This document shows positions 12,540-25,484 of a stretch of DNA of 64,000 nucleotides, piece by piece. The notes below the pieces were generated by a model that was not told the DNA's origin, searched no databases, and worked only from the letters and a program-made list of their open reading frames with translations. How positions within the stretch are numbered: the first letter of the stretch is position 1; the number at the start of each line of letters is the position of its first letter. Position numbers and translations under genes: made by a program. The stretch comes from Gentiana macrophylla. Lineage: Eukaryota; Streptophyta; Magnoliopsida; Gentianales; Gentianaceae. The stretch is from positions 38,743,280 to 38,807,279 of the forward strand of contig CM047810.1 of the NCBI GenBank assembly GCA_026214975.1, read 5' to 3'.

Positions 12540-12778
12540 TGATGTAGAAGATCAACAATAAAAATGGATAAACGATAAAATAAAATAAAAAAGAGCTAAT
12601 TCAAGCTCTTAGGTAGTTTTCACTCATGAAATGAGAATTCAAGATTACATAATGATCTTAACTTTTAAAAGTTCTATTTATAGGCTAAAAGATCCATTTA
12701 GGATGAAAGGCCAATAAACTATCCATTTAATTAAAACATTCTATCAATACTATTAATTAACTTGGATGTGCTACATCA
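12540..12778 (-). repeat. 5' LTR of the truncated gag-only element
   Basis: This is a 239-bp LTR, TGATGTAG...CTACATCA, with perfect 8-bp terminal inverted repeats like those of the 24347 element. Internal similarity includes CACATCCAAG, TTAATTAATAGTATT and GATCTTCTACATCA. The sequence after it (CATTTGGCAGAATCG) is a degraded primer binding site compared with TTTGGTATCAGAG in the young copy. Confidence 0.8.
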
Positions 12779-13214
12779 CTATCACTATCATATATTTGTA
12801 ACGTTAGGCCCGACAAGTACTCCTTTTATCGATGCATTATAGTATATTTGGAAGAACTGTAATCTTTTAATTTTTGAAAAGAGAGCAGGATCTCTTAAAT
12901 GTCTTTTAACTTAACTTGTCTGGGATCTCTACTGCTTGTCCTTTTGTTGTTTTTGGGCTACGGCCCCCTTCTGTTCAACCACGGCGAAATTCAGGGCATA
13001 TGAAAGTCAACAAGGAAATTCGCTGTCCAACTTAAAAAAATATAAGAAAAATCCGCATTGTCAGCATAAGAAAATCCATATCCATAAAATCAAAAAGTAT
13101 CATCATTCAGAACTGCAGAACTTCCCCCAAAAACATATTTTGATAGTTCAATGTCACAACTTCAACTAAAAAAACAAGGAAATGGTAGAGACATAAATCC
13201 GCCCTGCAGATAAT
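12779..13214. other. Intergenic; RPS14 3' flank
   Basis: The sequence is AT-rich and no gene was recognised. The right part should hold the 3' UTR of the minus-strand RPS14 gene. The short plus-strand ORF at 12936-13169 is lysine/histidine-rich and not conserved-looking. Confidence 0.5.
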
Positions 13215-15753
<2,539 letters not shown>

Positions 15754-15860
15754 GACTTCTGCTGCGAGAGATTAGCTTTGCAGAGAGGTAGCTGTGAAGT
15801 GTTCACTCGATATCTGAAAACCCTGCAGGAACTGAGGATGTATTCGTGAGCGATATATTG

Positions 15861-15869
15861 CTAGGGTTT
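15861..15869 (-). promoter_or_regulatory. Telo-box upstream of RPS14
   Basis: On the minus strand the sequence reads AAACCCTAG, about 108 bp upstream of the RPS14 start codon. This element is a recurrent promoter or 5' leader motif of plant ribosomal-protein and other translation genes, where it supports expression in dividing cells. Its role here is inferred from sequence and position. Confidence 0.6.
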
Positions 15870-16175
15870 CAATAAGAACGCTCTTCTATTCCCATATTGA
15901 CCCTGCGGTATTATTAAAACTACGAGGCTTACCCTGGTTCCTGGAAACTTAGCAGTTTTATTGTGGTCCAGCCACACCATGTCACATTGCTCCAATACGT
16001 AAAAAAAAATAGGAAAAAAACTAAAAATATATCGTTTTTTCTGCACAAATTAGGGGGCCACAATAATAAATTCACAGATTTCTATTGATTTTGGACCATC
16101 AAGTCATACTTGTGGTTGGATCAAGATAAAATTTGCCTCGGAAACAGGTCGAGACAAAATCGTAATATTCAAGCG
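15870..16175. other. RPS14 upstream region
   Basis: AT-rich sequence between the RPS14 telo-box and the hAT MITE target site. It should include promoter sequence. No clear TATA box was assigned and no ORF is convincing. Confidence 0.4.
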
Positions 16176-16183
16176 GATCCAAG

Positions 16184-16245
16184 TAGGGGTGGCAAATTTT
16201 CCGATAATCCCGACCAGTCTCAATCCCGCCGGGTTCCCGATCCCG

Positions 16246-16296
<51 letters not shown>

Positions 16297-16737
16297 CATT
16301 TTTCATCCCGATATAAATACATAAATCCCTAAATATTAAAACATAAACCTACTACTCTTCTGCTTCCGCTGCTTCTCACTTTTCTGCATTTATCTTACAT
16401 TCTCAAATATTCCAGAGTGTTCTCTCTTACAAAAGTCACCCGCCTCCACCGGTTTGTCCACTCTGTCACCGTTAACTCATTTTTGCGCCCCCCTTTTTTC
16501 GGCTATTGTTTTGATCAGTAATTGTTGTCGTTTTTTATAACATAAATATTTTTATGATCATATGTTCGGACATTCATTCCCGACCAGACGGGATCCCAAA
16601 CATTCGGGTATCCCGATTGTCGGACCCAACGCTTATCGGTGCACGGCTCGGGAAGAAAAATGAAATCCCGAATCTTGTCGGGAGACGGGTTCGAGTAGGA
16701 GATTTACTGGTCGGGTCCCAACCCGATGCCACCTCTA
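16184..16737. mobile_element. hAT-type MITE with 8-bp target duplication
   Basis: The left end TAGGGGTGGCA and right end TGCCACCTCTA form 11-bp terminal inverted repeats with one mismatch. They are flanked by a perfect 8-bp direct repeat, GATCCAAG, at 16176-16183 and 16738-16745. Eight-base duplication with TAGGGGTGGCA-like ends is diagnostic of hAT elements. The 554-bp body has no transposase. Inside, GTCGGGA/TCCCGA blocks are repeated in both orientations, and an (AT)n microsatellite lies at 16251-16295. Confidence 0.85.
16251..16295. repeat. (AT)n microsatellite
   Basis: About 22 AT dinucleotides lie inside the hAT MITE. The poly-YI ORFs covering it are artefacts. Confidence 0.95.
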
Positions 16738-16770
16738 GATCCAAGTAGGATTAAAGAAAAAAATATTATA

Positions 16771-17084
16771 TTCCTCCGTTTTCTTATTAGTCACTTTTGG
16801 TCGAGGTACATGCACTAAAAAGTGATTAATGTATCTGAAATATAGTATGAAATGACTATATTGTCCTTCTTTAATCTTTTGAATATATTTGCAGTCATTA
16901 AATACACTATACTGGAAATGTAATTCTACATTGATAGTTGTACTATTGGAGTTCCAAAATAACCTTTGGTGTTTTTGATACATTGGAGTGTATTTTTTAT
17001 TATTGGAAGTGTAAAACTTTGTTTATAAGAGATATAAGTAAGAAAATAAATTCTCAAAACTGACAGTGAAAAAAACGGAGGGAG
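16771..17084. mobile_element. Stowaway-like MITE
   Basis: The left end TTCCTCCGTTTT and right end AAAACGGAGGGAG are inverted repeats of the Stowaway type (CTCCCTCCGT consensus). TA dinucleotides flank both ends (16769-16770 and 17085-17086). The body is 314 bp, AT-rich and non-coding. It sits only 25 bp from the right target duplication of the hAT MITE. Confidence 0.7.
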
Positions 17085-17099
17085 TATTTATTTTCTCAA

Positions 17100-17750
17100 T
17101 TTTGATACGTTTGGTTACTTAGGAAAACAAAAATGTCCTTTTTGTGTGTTAAGATCTTTAGCATGTTGTATTGCCGTAACCATGGCATCCCATTCTTTGG
17201 CCAGGCTTCTAAGAATCGTTTGCTCAATCTTTTTGGACTTCAAGTTTTACGTAGTGCAGAAAGTGTAGTGATAATATCGGCGAATCTAGTATCCATGACA
17301 TTGATTGTCTCTTTTGAATCCATTCTAAATGATTCATATGCATGCATGAGTTGGTTAATTTTATTATCCTCAACTTGAATAGTACCCTCATGATGCATCT
17401 GGAGGTGATCCTAGATTTCTTTAGCAGTTTGACAGCCTAAGACATACTTACCCTTAGCAGGGCTTAGAGCGTTAACAAGGATATCGGTGGCCTCAGAATT
17501 CAAGGACATCTTTCGAAGATCCTCATCATCAAGTTCACCCATTTCCTTCTTAACTTGTACCATGACACCCTAATCTCTACCATCCTTTGAAGGAACAAAA
17601 GGGTCCATCCTCTATAATGAACCGTAGCTGGATGTCAATTGCCTCTACATGGAGTTGCTTAGCCATCTTACGTCCAGTACCATCAAAATAAGGAGACCTT
17701 ACCAAATGTAAGCCCTCACGAGGTGGCTAGTTATAGTTCAACGTAGCCAT
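17100..17750 (-). pseudogene. Copia gag (UBN2-type) fragment
   Basis: On the minus strand an ATG at 17750 begins MATLNYN, and the frame continues with VRSPYFDGTGRKMAK, DLRKMSLNSEATDILVNAL, SPAKGKYVLGCQTAKEI and KINQLMHAYESFRMDS. This is the Gag pattern of Copia elements (UBN2/DUF4219 type). Stops interrupt it at three or more places. Nothing after gag was recognised, so the element is 3'-truncated. Confidence 0.8.
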
Positions 17751-18232
17751 GTACTTAACTATTCTAGGCGTTTAAAATAAGAATGAATGAAGTATAATGC
17801 AGATTGATGCACCTACTACTAATGTAGTGATACAATGCAGTTCTGGACGGGTTCAAATAAGAAGTAACAAGAATCTCAGATTCGATATTCTAATGAAAGT
17901 GGTGTGTGAAACTGTGAGCAGACTTAGAAACCTAAACGTTTGCAAAAATGAAAACGATGGTCAGAAACGTATAACTGAAACTAGGATTCAGTCAAGACGG
18001 ATCCTAATAGTTCAAATTAAGCAAAACAAAAATACAACACCTACAAGTAAAGTAGATCAGTAGCCAAGATCAAGGCAATAAATCAGCAGCTATAAACCAC
18101 GGAAGTCGCAGAAACAAGTTCCTTAGTACTAACAGCAACTAGCATAGAACAGACAACAACATGTTATATCTCAACAATCAAATTCAGCAGAAGCCAAAAG
18201 CTGAATATCAGAAGTTGACCACAAGAGACGAA

Positions 18233-18244
18233 GCTCTGATACCA
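18233..18244 (-). promoter_or_regulatory. Copia primer binding site
   Basis: On the minus strand the sequence is TGGTATCAGAGC, complementary to the 3' end of initiator tRNA-Met, which primes many plant Copia elements. It lies 5' of the gag fragment and directly after sequence ending CCAACCA, which marks the LTR end at 18247. Confidence 0.8.
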
Positions 18245-18246
18245 CT

Positions 18247-20460
18247 TGGTTGGATCGTATATTGACGAGACTAAACCTATCCTCGAACGGTGCCGTAAAT
18301 CGGCCAGACGCTTTCTGGGTTAAACGATCCTAACCGGCAGTGTACCGGGTCAAACTGTAGTGCTAGTATGGTAAGTCAGAGTATCGTATCCACAAGGAAC
18401 TTGGTAATTTCTTTTACGTGTGGTTAAACACCAAAGAGCTGTTATTAACTCGATCTAAACCGCAATTTTATAACACAGATCACTACTAATCTAGTCAACA
18501 TAAAATAAATACGTAATTTAAAAGTTATTATAATATAATATATATAGATATATAAATATATATAGATGTACATAAATTGCAAAGTATATATATAGATATA
18601 AATATATAGGTACCAATATATTAAACAGATAATTTTAGAGAACTGTCCAAAACTTATATAATTGGTTTATACGATCTTTTCGCTTAATTGAAATGTGTTC
18701 GATCTCTCCTTTTATTTTAGGTCCAATTGAGTAAATGAAACGGTGCACTCCTGAGGTAAACAATTCCTCCTCACACGAGCGTATGAAATTGTCATATGTC
18801 CATTGCATCACCCAAGGTCCACAATCATTACGGTTTTTTCGAGCAGTCCCCCGAGTACAAATCTACCTTTAGATAAAAGGAGTCATTCCGTTCACAAACG
18901 GTCAATTTTATTTTAAAGGCTCCGGTTGTCAAAGCCGGACGATTTAACTTTCCGGTTAAGTTTCGATTAATCGATGATTTAACATTATTACGATCTCGAG
19001 TACAAATTATAATAAAATTCATTTCTCCCAAAACAAATTTACCCCTGGTAGAAAATCGGGTTCCGTTGTCACGCTTTCACTCGCCAATTTTACCCTCCGG
19101 TTTTCTATCTTTTATCTCATATCACATCATGAGGCGTCAATTCATAATTAGATTATGAATTCTCGGATCGATTAAATATGTCAATATGAATACGATTAAA
19201 ATAGAAAAAGATTCAATTAACTCAATTTTAGTCATTTTAACTTAACAACATTTCTTTAACGAAAAGATCGAAATAATACCGATTACATAGTTTTGGCCAA
19301 GATTATATTTAGCCTAAAACATTATAACAATGAAAAATATAAAAACAAACATAAATACTTAAGAAAAGTTACCCGAATACGGTAAGTTGATTCGAAATCG
19401 TATTTTCCGGACATTACAACTTCTTCAGCAAAACCGACTTCCGAGATTTTCTCGAGCATTATAACGATAATAAAACTACATTATTACGGCGTAAGGCCTT
19501 ATTTACAACTACTACTAAAAATTAAAAAGAAAAGAAAGAAGAGATATATATATATATATATAGGATGTATATATATATTTGGTACTCCCAGCCGTTATTC
19601 TTCTTTGATCTTCTTATATAGGCAAAGGTCTCAAGGCCGGACCGGTCCGAGATTAAGCCGGATCGGTCCGGACTAATGATTGCTTCCACTACTGATTGCA
19701 ATCAGCATGTGCAGTGGAGATATTTATTTATTTTATATAATTATTAAACTTCTAAAATTCATATCTCGAGTTCTGGCCCTCCAAAAATTGCAAACGAAAT
19801 GCCAAAATTAAGGTCTCGAGAAACTCTACAACTTTCATGAAGGACTCTTCTTCAGATAACGCCTTCTTGATAACCTCGTGTTCCTCCGAAGCTTTTACGG
19901 GATTTTTCTTAACCCAAATCGATTAGCCACTTGATCACTGTTTAAGTTGTAGACCTCCAATCTTCATAATTTAAATTGCATTGGAAAGCTTTCGGAAAAA
20001 TCTACAACTTTCGTGAAGAACACTTTTTCTGAAAATGTCGTTTTGATGATCCATTCGTTTGTCGAAGACATTTCTCGATTATTACTTAACCAGATTGGTT
20101 GGAAACTTGTCCACTTAAGCTATTCAATTGACCATTTAAGCTCGTGGCACTCTCTAAATCATTCCAGAGACATGATTAAACTTCAATATGTCGATTCTCG
20201 GGGTCTCGGGTTATAAATCTGCAATAAAATACCACAAATACCCACGTAAATCTGACACGACACTCCGATTTACTAAAATCGGTACAAAATTACAACTTTT
20301 TACTATTATTACTACTAACTAATCTAAATTATAAAGATTAACATTTCATACTATTTATACCATAATTTCATATATTTTATATAGAATTCGTTGATAAAAC
20401 ATAATAATATAACGTATATTTAATCATATAAAAATAATACATCATATATGCACAGTTATA
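18247..20460 (-). other. Putative decayed Copia 5' LTR and AT-rich DNA
   Basis: Sequence upstream (on the minus strand) of the primer binding site should be the 5' LTR, but I could not find its other terminus. The stretch is AT-rich, with TA-rich microsatellite patches at about 18535-18610 and 19540-19580. No supported gene is present; small ORFs at 18828 and 20013 look random. Confidence 0.35.
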
Positions 20461-21790
<1,330 letters not shown>

Positions 21791-21989
21791 GACTCTAAAC
21801 ATGATTTAATTTATATTTCTATAAATGCATACATCTATCATGAGGTTAAGGTTATAAGATCCCAATGTGGCAAGCTGTAAATAAAGAGTTTGTTATTCAG
21901 ATAACTGGATTATTTTCTTTCCCAAATAACAAACTTATACATGACTTACACATAGATGTAGATCTAAATCACATATCCGAATGGTTTTA

Positions 21990-23125
21990 TTTAGGTTTGC
22001 AGGACAAACTCACTAAGTCTGCAGAACAAACCATGAATTGAGCTCCGCAGGTCGGACTCAACTAAGTTTGCAGGAGAAACTCACTAAGTCTGCAGGGCAG
22101 ACATCGAATTGAGCTCCACAGGTCGGACTCAACTAAGTTTGCAGGACAAACTCACTAAGTCTACAGGACAGACATCGAATTGAGCTCCACAGGTCGTACT
22201 CAACTAAGTTTGTAGGACAAACTCACTAAGTCTGCAGAACAGACGCCGAATTGAGCTCCGCAGGTCGAACTCAACGAAGTTTGCAGGACAAACTCATTAA
22301 GTCTGCAGGACATACATCGAATTGAGCTTCGCAGGTCAGACTCAACAAAGTTTGCATGACAAGCTCATTAAGTCTGCAGGACAGACATCGAATTGAGCTC
22401 CGCATGTCGGACTCAACAAATTTTGCAGGACAGACATCGAACTGAGCTCTGCAGGTCAGACTCTGCAAATTTTGTAGGACACACTTTTCAAGTATGCAAG
22501 ACAAACATAAAAAATTGAGCCCTACAGGTTAGACTCAAGAGAATCGAGTTCTGCAGGCCAGACTCAAATAGTTTGCAAAGTCAAACTCTTCAAGTCTGCG
22601 ATCTGAGACATAAAAAATTTGAGCTATGCAGGTCAGACTCAAGAGAGTTGAGCTCTGCAGGCCAGGCTCAAACTGTTTGCAAAGTCAAACTCCTCAAGTC
22701 TGCAGGACATACGTCAAAAAGTTGGCCTCTGCAAGACGGTCTCAAAAAGTTTTCCAAGGCAAACTCCTTAAAGTCTCCAGGACATACATAAAAAATTGAG
22801 CTCTGCAGGTCAGACTCAAGAGAGTTGAGCTCTGCAGGTCAGGCTCAAACAGTTTGCAAAGTCAAACTCCTCAAGCCTGAGGACAGACGTCGAAAATTTA
22901 AGCTCCGCAGGACAGACTCAAAAAGTTTGCCAAGGCAAACTCTTTAAAGTCTGCAGGACAGACATAACAAATTTAGCTCTGCACGGCAGACTCAACAAGT
23001 TTGCAAAAGACAAGCTTACGAAGTCTGCAGGACAGACATTAAAACTCTGAGTTCTTTAGGTCGGACTCAAAAAAGTTTGCTAAGGCAAACTCCTCAAGTC
23101 TGCAGGTCATACTCAAGAGTTTATA
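21990..23125. repeat. 71-bp tandem array with 24-bp substructure
   Basis: About 15-16 units have a period near 71 bp. They are regular in the first half and more diverged to the right. Each unit consists of three related sub-blocks of about 24 bp: TTTGCAGGACAAACTC, TCTGCAGGACAGACATC and GCTCCGCAGGTCGGACTC. PstI-like CTGCAG and GAGCTC sites recur. ORFs on either strand within it are repeat artefacts. It lies just 3' of the minus-strand coiled-coil ORF at 23320-24045. This is the position where Tat/Ogre-type retrotransposons often carry tandem repeats. Confidence 0.9.
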
Positions 23126-23319
23126 ATCAAACTCCATTCGAAAGTCACCAAGTATGCCATAAAAATACTACAAGTTTATGCATGACATACTGGGGGGAAA
23201 AGGTACTCCACTAAAAGTCAAAAGTACTCAAAATAAGCTAAGGTAAGAAAGCTATAAGAAAGCTCATAAAACTTATCACAATATTGCATATATTATAAAT
23301 TGTTTGTACATGATACAAG

Positions 23320-24045
23320 CTAAGTTTTCAAAGCGAAAACAAAATACAAGTCTAGAAGTTCAAGATGCTTCATGGGTTGAGCTCTGCCCAGCCTCCGTAA
23401 TGGGGGCAAGGTTGTCTCAAGTAGCACTAGCCAAAGACGCCCCAAATTTGAGAGTAAGCTGAGCATGAGCAAATGAGGAAGGCACTCGAGATGGAGCAAC
23501 AACACGACGAGGGGTGTACTTAGACACTATGTCTATACCTTGCTTAAACTCTCTCATTCTGGTCTCAAAGACCTCACCCATGACAGGACGATACAACGTC
23601 TCATGGGCAAGATCACCAACGTTGAGCTCGGCAAATTGGGCCTTGGCATAATCAACTCCTATAGAGTAGCCATAATTCACGACATGAGCAAGCAAGGTCA
23701 ACATGGCTTGACAAAGCTCGTCCAAATCTTTGTAATCCCTAATAGCCTGAGCAGAAGCTGCCTCAACTTGGGCTTGATGAGTCTGAGCAGCAGCCTCCAG
23801 TGCATTCTTCTAAGATTGGAGCTTCCCGGTCTCCACTCCAGCTCGTGCTGGATTTCCAGATGCTTATCCTCTGCAGCTTGGAGACATGCATTATACTTAG
23901 TCTCCACGGCTTCCAGAGAACGAAAACCCTCTCCTCCAGTTTCTCCACATGGGCGGAGGATTCAGAACATCTCTTAAAAGCCTCTTGGCCGACAAAAGAC
24001 CCTTGCACAGGAAAGTCATGTGAGAAGCCTGGTCAAATCCAATGA
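23320..24045 (-). pseudogene. Broken coiled-coil ORF, probably transposon-derived
   Basis: Three overlapping minus-strand pieces in different frames (24008-23763, 23907-23698, 23725-23417) can be read as one broken protein. Its first part is helical and charged (AHVEKLEERVF, ACLQAAEDKHLEIQHELEW). Its second part is VVNYGYSIGVDYAKAQFAEL and VMGEVFETRMREFKQGID, ending PSSFAHAQLTLKFG. The arrangement resembles Gag-like coiled-coil proteins of large plant retroelements. The exact family is not recognised. Confidence 0.5.
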
Positions 24046-24346
24046 AGAGCCCGAGAGAGAAAAAGAGGCTTATTCGTAGCTTGAAAGCTTGGAAGAAAGA
24101 AAAGGGTCATCGACGTGGGTTATAAACCCCCAAACGACGTGATTCCCGAAATAATGGCCGTATCATAAGACGTGGGCAGAAACGCCTCGAATCCCGGAGC
24201 AGTTATGACATCGTCATAACGGTAACTCTGCCGCCTGGCAGAGTAGGTCATTACAAATTCTACAAGTCTAGACGACAGAGGCCGAGCAAAACCTCTAGCA
24301 GATCTGACCTCACAACGAGTAGTTCAACAAGATCTAGGAGGCTTAT
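24046..24346. other. Interrupted host repeat, left part
   Basis: Non-coding sequence continues the element that holds the coiled-coil ORF. It ends in the CTTAT target site (24342-24346) and resumes at 27813 after the inserted LTR element. Confidence 0.5.
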
Positions 24347-24591
24347 TGATGTAGCACATCCAAGCTAATTAATAGTATTTTATTATGTTTTAATTAATTA
24401 ATAGTTATATGGGCTTTTTAAGTAGGTTTTCACCTAAATGGGCTTTTTAGCCTCTATAAATAGTCTAAGTCTTTCTAATGTTAGCGATTATGTAATCTTG
24501 ATATTGAATCATATTCTCTTTGAGAATGATATTTTCTTTGAGCTTGGATTAGCTCGTGGTTTTACCCCTTTATTGTAGATCTTCTACATCA
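24347..24591 (+). repeat. 5' LTR of the gag-only element
   Basis: 245 bp, bounded by perfect 8-bp inverted repeats TGATGTAG and CTACATCA. CTCTATAAATAG at about 24452-24463 is a plausible TATA box, so transcription should start within this LTR. In the 3' LTR the same site reads CTCTGTAAATAG, so the TATA box is damaged there. Confidence 0.93.
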
Positions 24592-24593
24592 TT

Positions 24594-24606
24594 TGGTATC
24601 AGAGAC
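24594..24606 (+). promoter_or_regulatory. Primer binding site (tRNA-Met)
   Basis: TGGTATCAGAGAC lies two bases after the 5' LTR and is complementary to the initiator tRNA-Met 3' end, apart from the last bases. Confidence 0.85.
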
Positions 24607-24626
24607 AGGGTTTTTCCCCTCGTGGT

Positions 24627-25484
24627 ATGACGGCCAAAATGAGTTGGGAAGATAGCCGGATTCGCGACGGTGTTCGGGATTCGAAGATCCTTCGGGATGC
24701 TTTTACAATGGAGCTGCACCATGGACTGAAACATGGAGAGAGGAAGATCAAGCAGGTGGTTCACGGCAGGGAACGAGTCTTTCCTCGATCGACCGGTGAG
24801 CAACAATGTTTGATGCCCGTTAGTTTTTCTTCTACCTTTGATGACATGGAACGCTGGTTCCGTGAGTACGAAGAAAAGGAAGCCCCTTTTCTTGGGGTTT
24901 ACCAGAAAAATACCGAATCGGAGTCCATAATAGTCAGATTCAAGAGAAATTTACCTGTTTTTGATGGATTTTGGCACAAAGAAGATCTCATGAGCTGGAT
25001 TGATGCAATTAAAGACTTTTTTGAAGAAATCAATCCACCAGAACATCTAAAATGCAAAATCGTTTGGTATAAAATGAAGGGGGCTGCATATTATTGGTGG
25101 AAAATATTGCAGAATGATAGATTGTCGGAGGGTAAGAATTTGGTCATTTCATGGCCTAGAATGAGAGAGCTTTTAATCTCCAGATTTGCGCCTAGAAAGT
25201 GTTCGACGAAAGGTATGTTAGAAGTTCACAACAACAACAACCATGAAGAGAATGAGGGGAGCAAAATGGTTGGTGATCTTTGTCATCTTGCTAAAATTAG
25301 TCGGATCAAGTTAGCAAACGAAGATAATGAATATTCGGAGGAAAAGAGTGAAGGAGCTGAAGCTATAAAGCATACCGAGCAGGAAGGAGCTGATAGGATT
25401 GAGTACATACATGTTGATAATTCGAAGCACGCCAAGTGTTCGATAAAAGCTCCCACTGACAGACAAGATGGCGTAAGTGATTGA
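24627..25484 (+). CDS. Retrotransposon Gag-like protein
   Basis: 285 codons from the first ATG after the primer binding site. Residues of about 55-180 carry the Ty3/gypsy Gag core: ERWFREYEEKEAPFLGVY, VRFKRNLPVFDGFWHKEDL, MSWIDAIKDFFEEINPPEH and MKGAAYYWWKILQNDR, followed by a WPRMRELLISRFAP block. The tail is acidic and asparagine-rich (HNNNNHEENEG, NEYSEEKSEGAEA). No CCHC zinc knuckle is visible. It ends at a TGA, but the same frame reopens and continues to 27584. Gag should form the particle that packages the RNA. The broken minus-strand copy at 11434-12500 is a diverged relative. Confidence 0.85.
   Translation: MTAKMSWEDSRIRDGVRDSKILRDAFTMELHHGLKHGERKIKQVVHGRERVFPRSTGEQQCLMPVSFSSTFDDMERWFREYEEKEAPFLGVYQKNTESESIIVRFKRNLPVFDGFWHKEDLMSWIDAIKDFFEEINPPEHLKCKIVWYKMKGAAYYWWKILQNDRLSEGKNLVISWPRMRELLISRFAPRKCSTKGMLEVHNNNNHEENEGSKMVGDLCHLAKISRIKLANEDNEYSEEKSEGAEAIKHTEQEGADRIEYIHVDNSKHAKCSIKAPTDRQDGVSD

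Larger units (their letters stand above)
11346..12778 (-). mobile_element. Truncated gag-only LTR element (relative of 24347)
   Basis: The 5' LTR lies at 12540-12778 on the minus strand. A Gag-like frame follows to the left that is clearly related to the element at 24347-27807. Both start from GGGAAGATAGCCGGA and share ERWF, KEA, ARFKRNLL/VRFKRNLP and DFFEEIRPPEH/DFFEEINPPEH. The copy is more diverged and is cut near 11345. The sequence after gag differs completely from the other copy. Confidence 0.75.

Noticed and set aside
21990..23125. CRISPR-like regular repeats
   Set aside because: Units are contiguous and diverged with no unique spacers, and the genome is eukaryotic. This is a tandem array.
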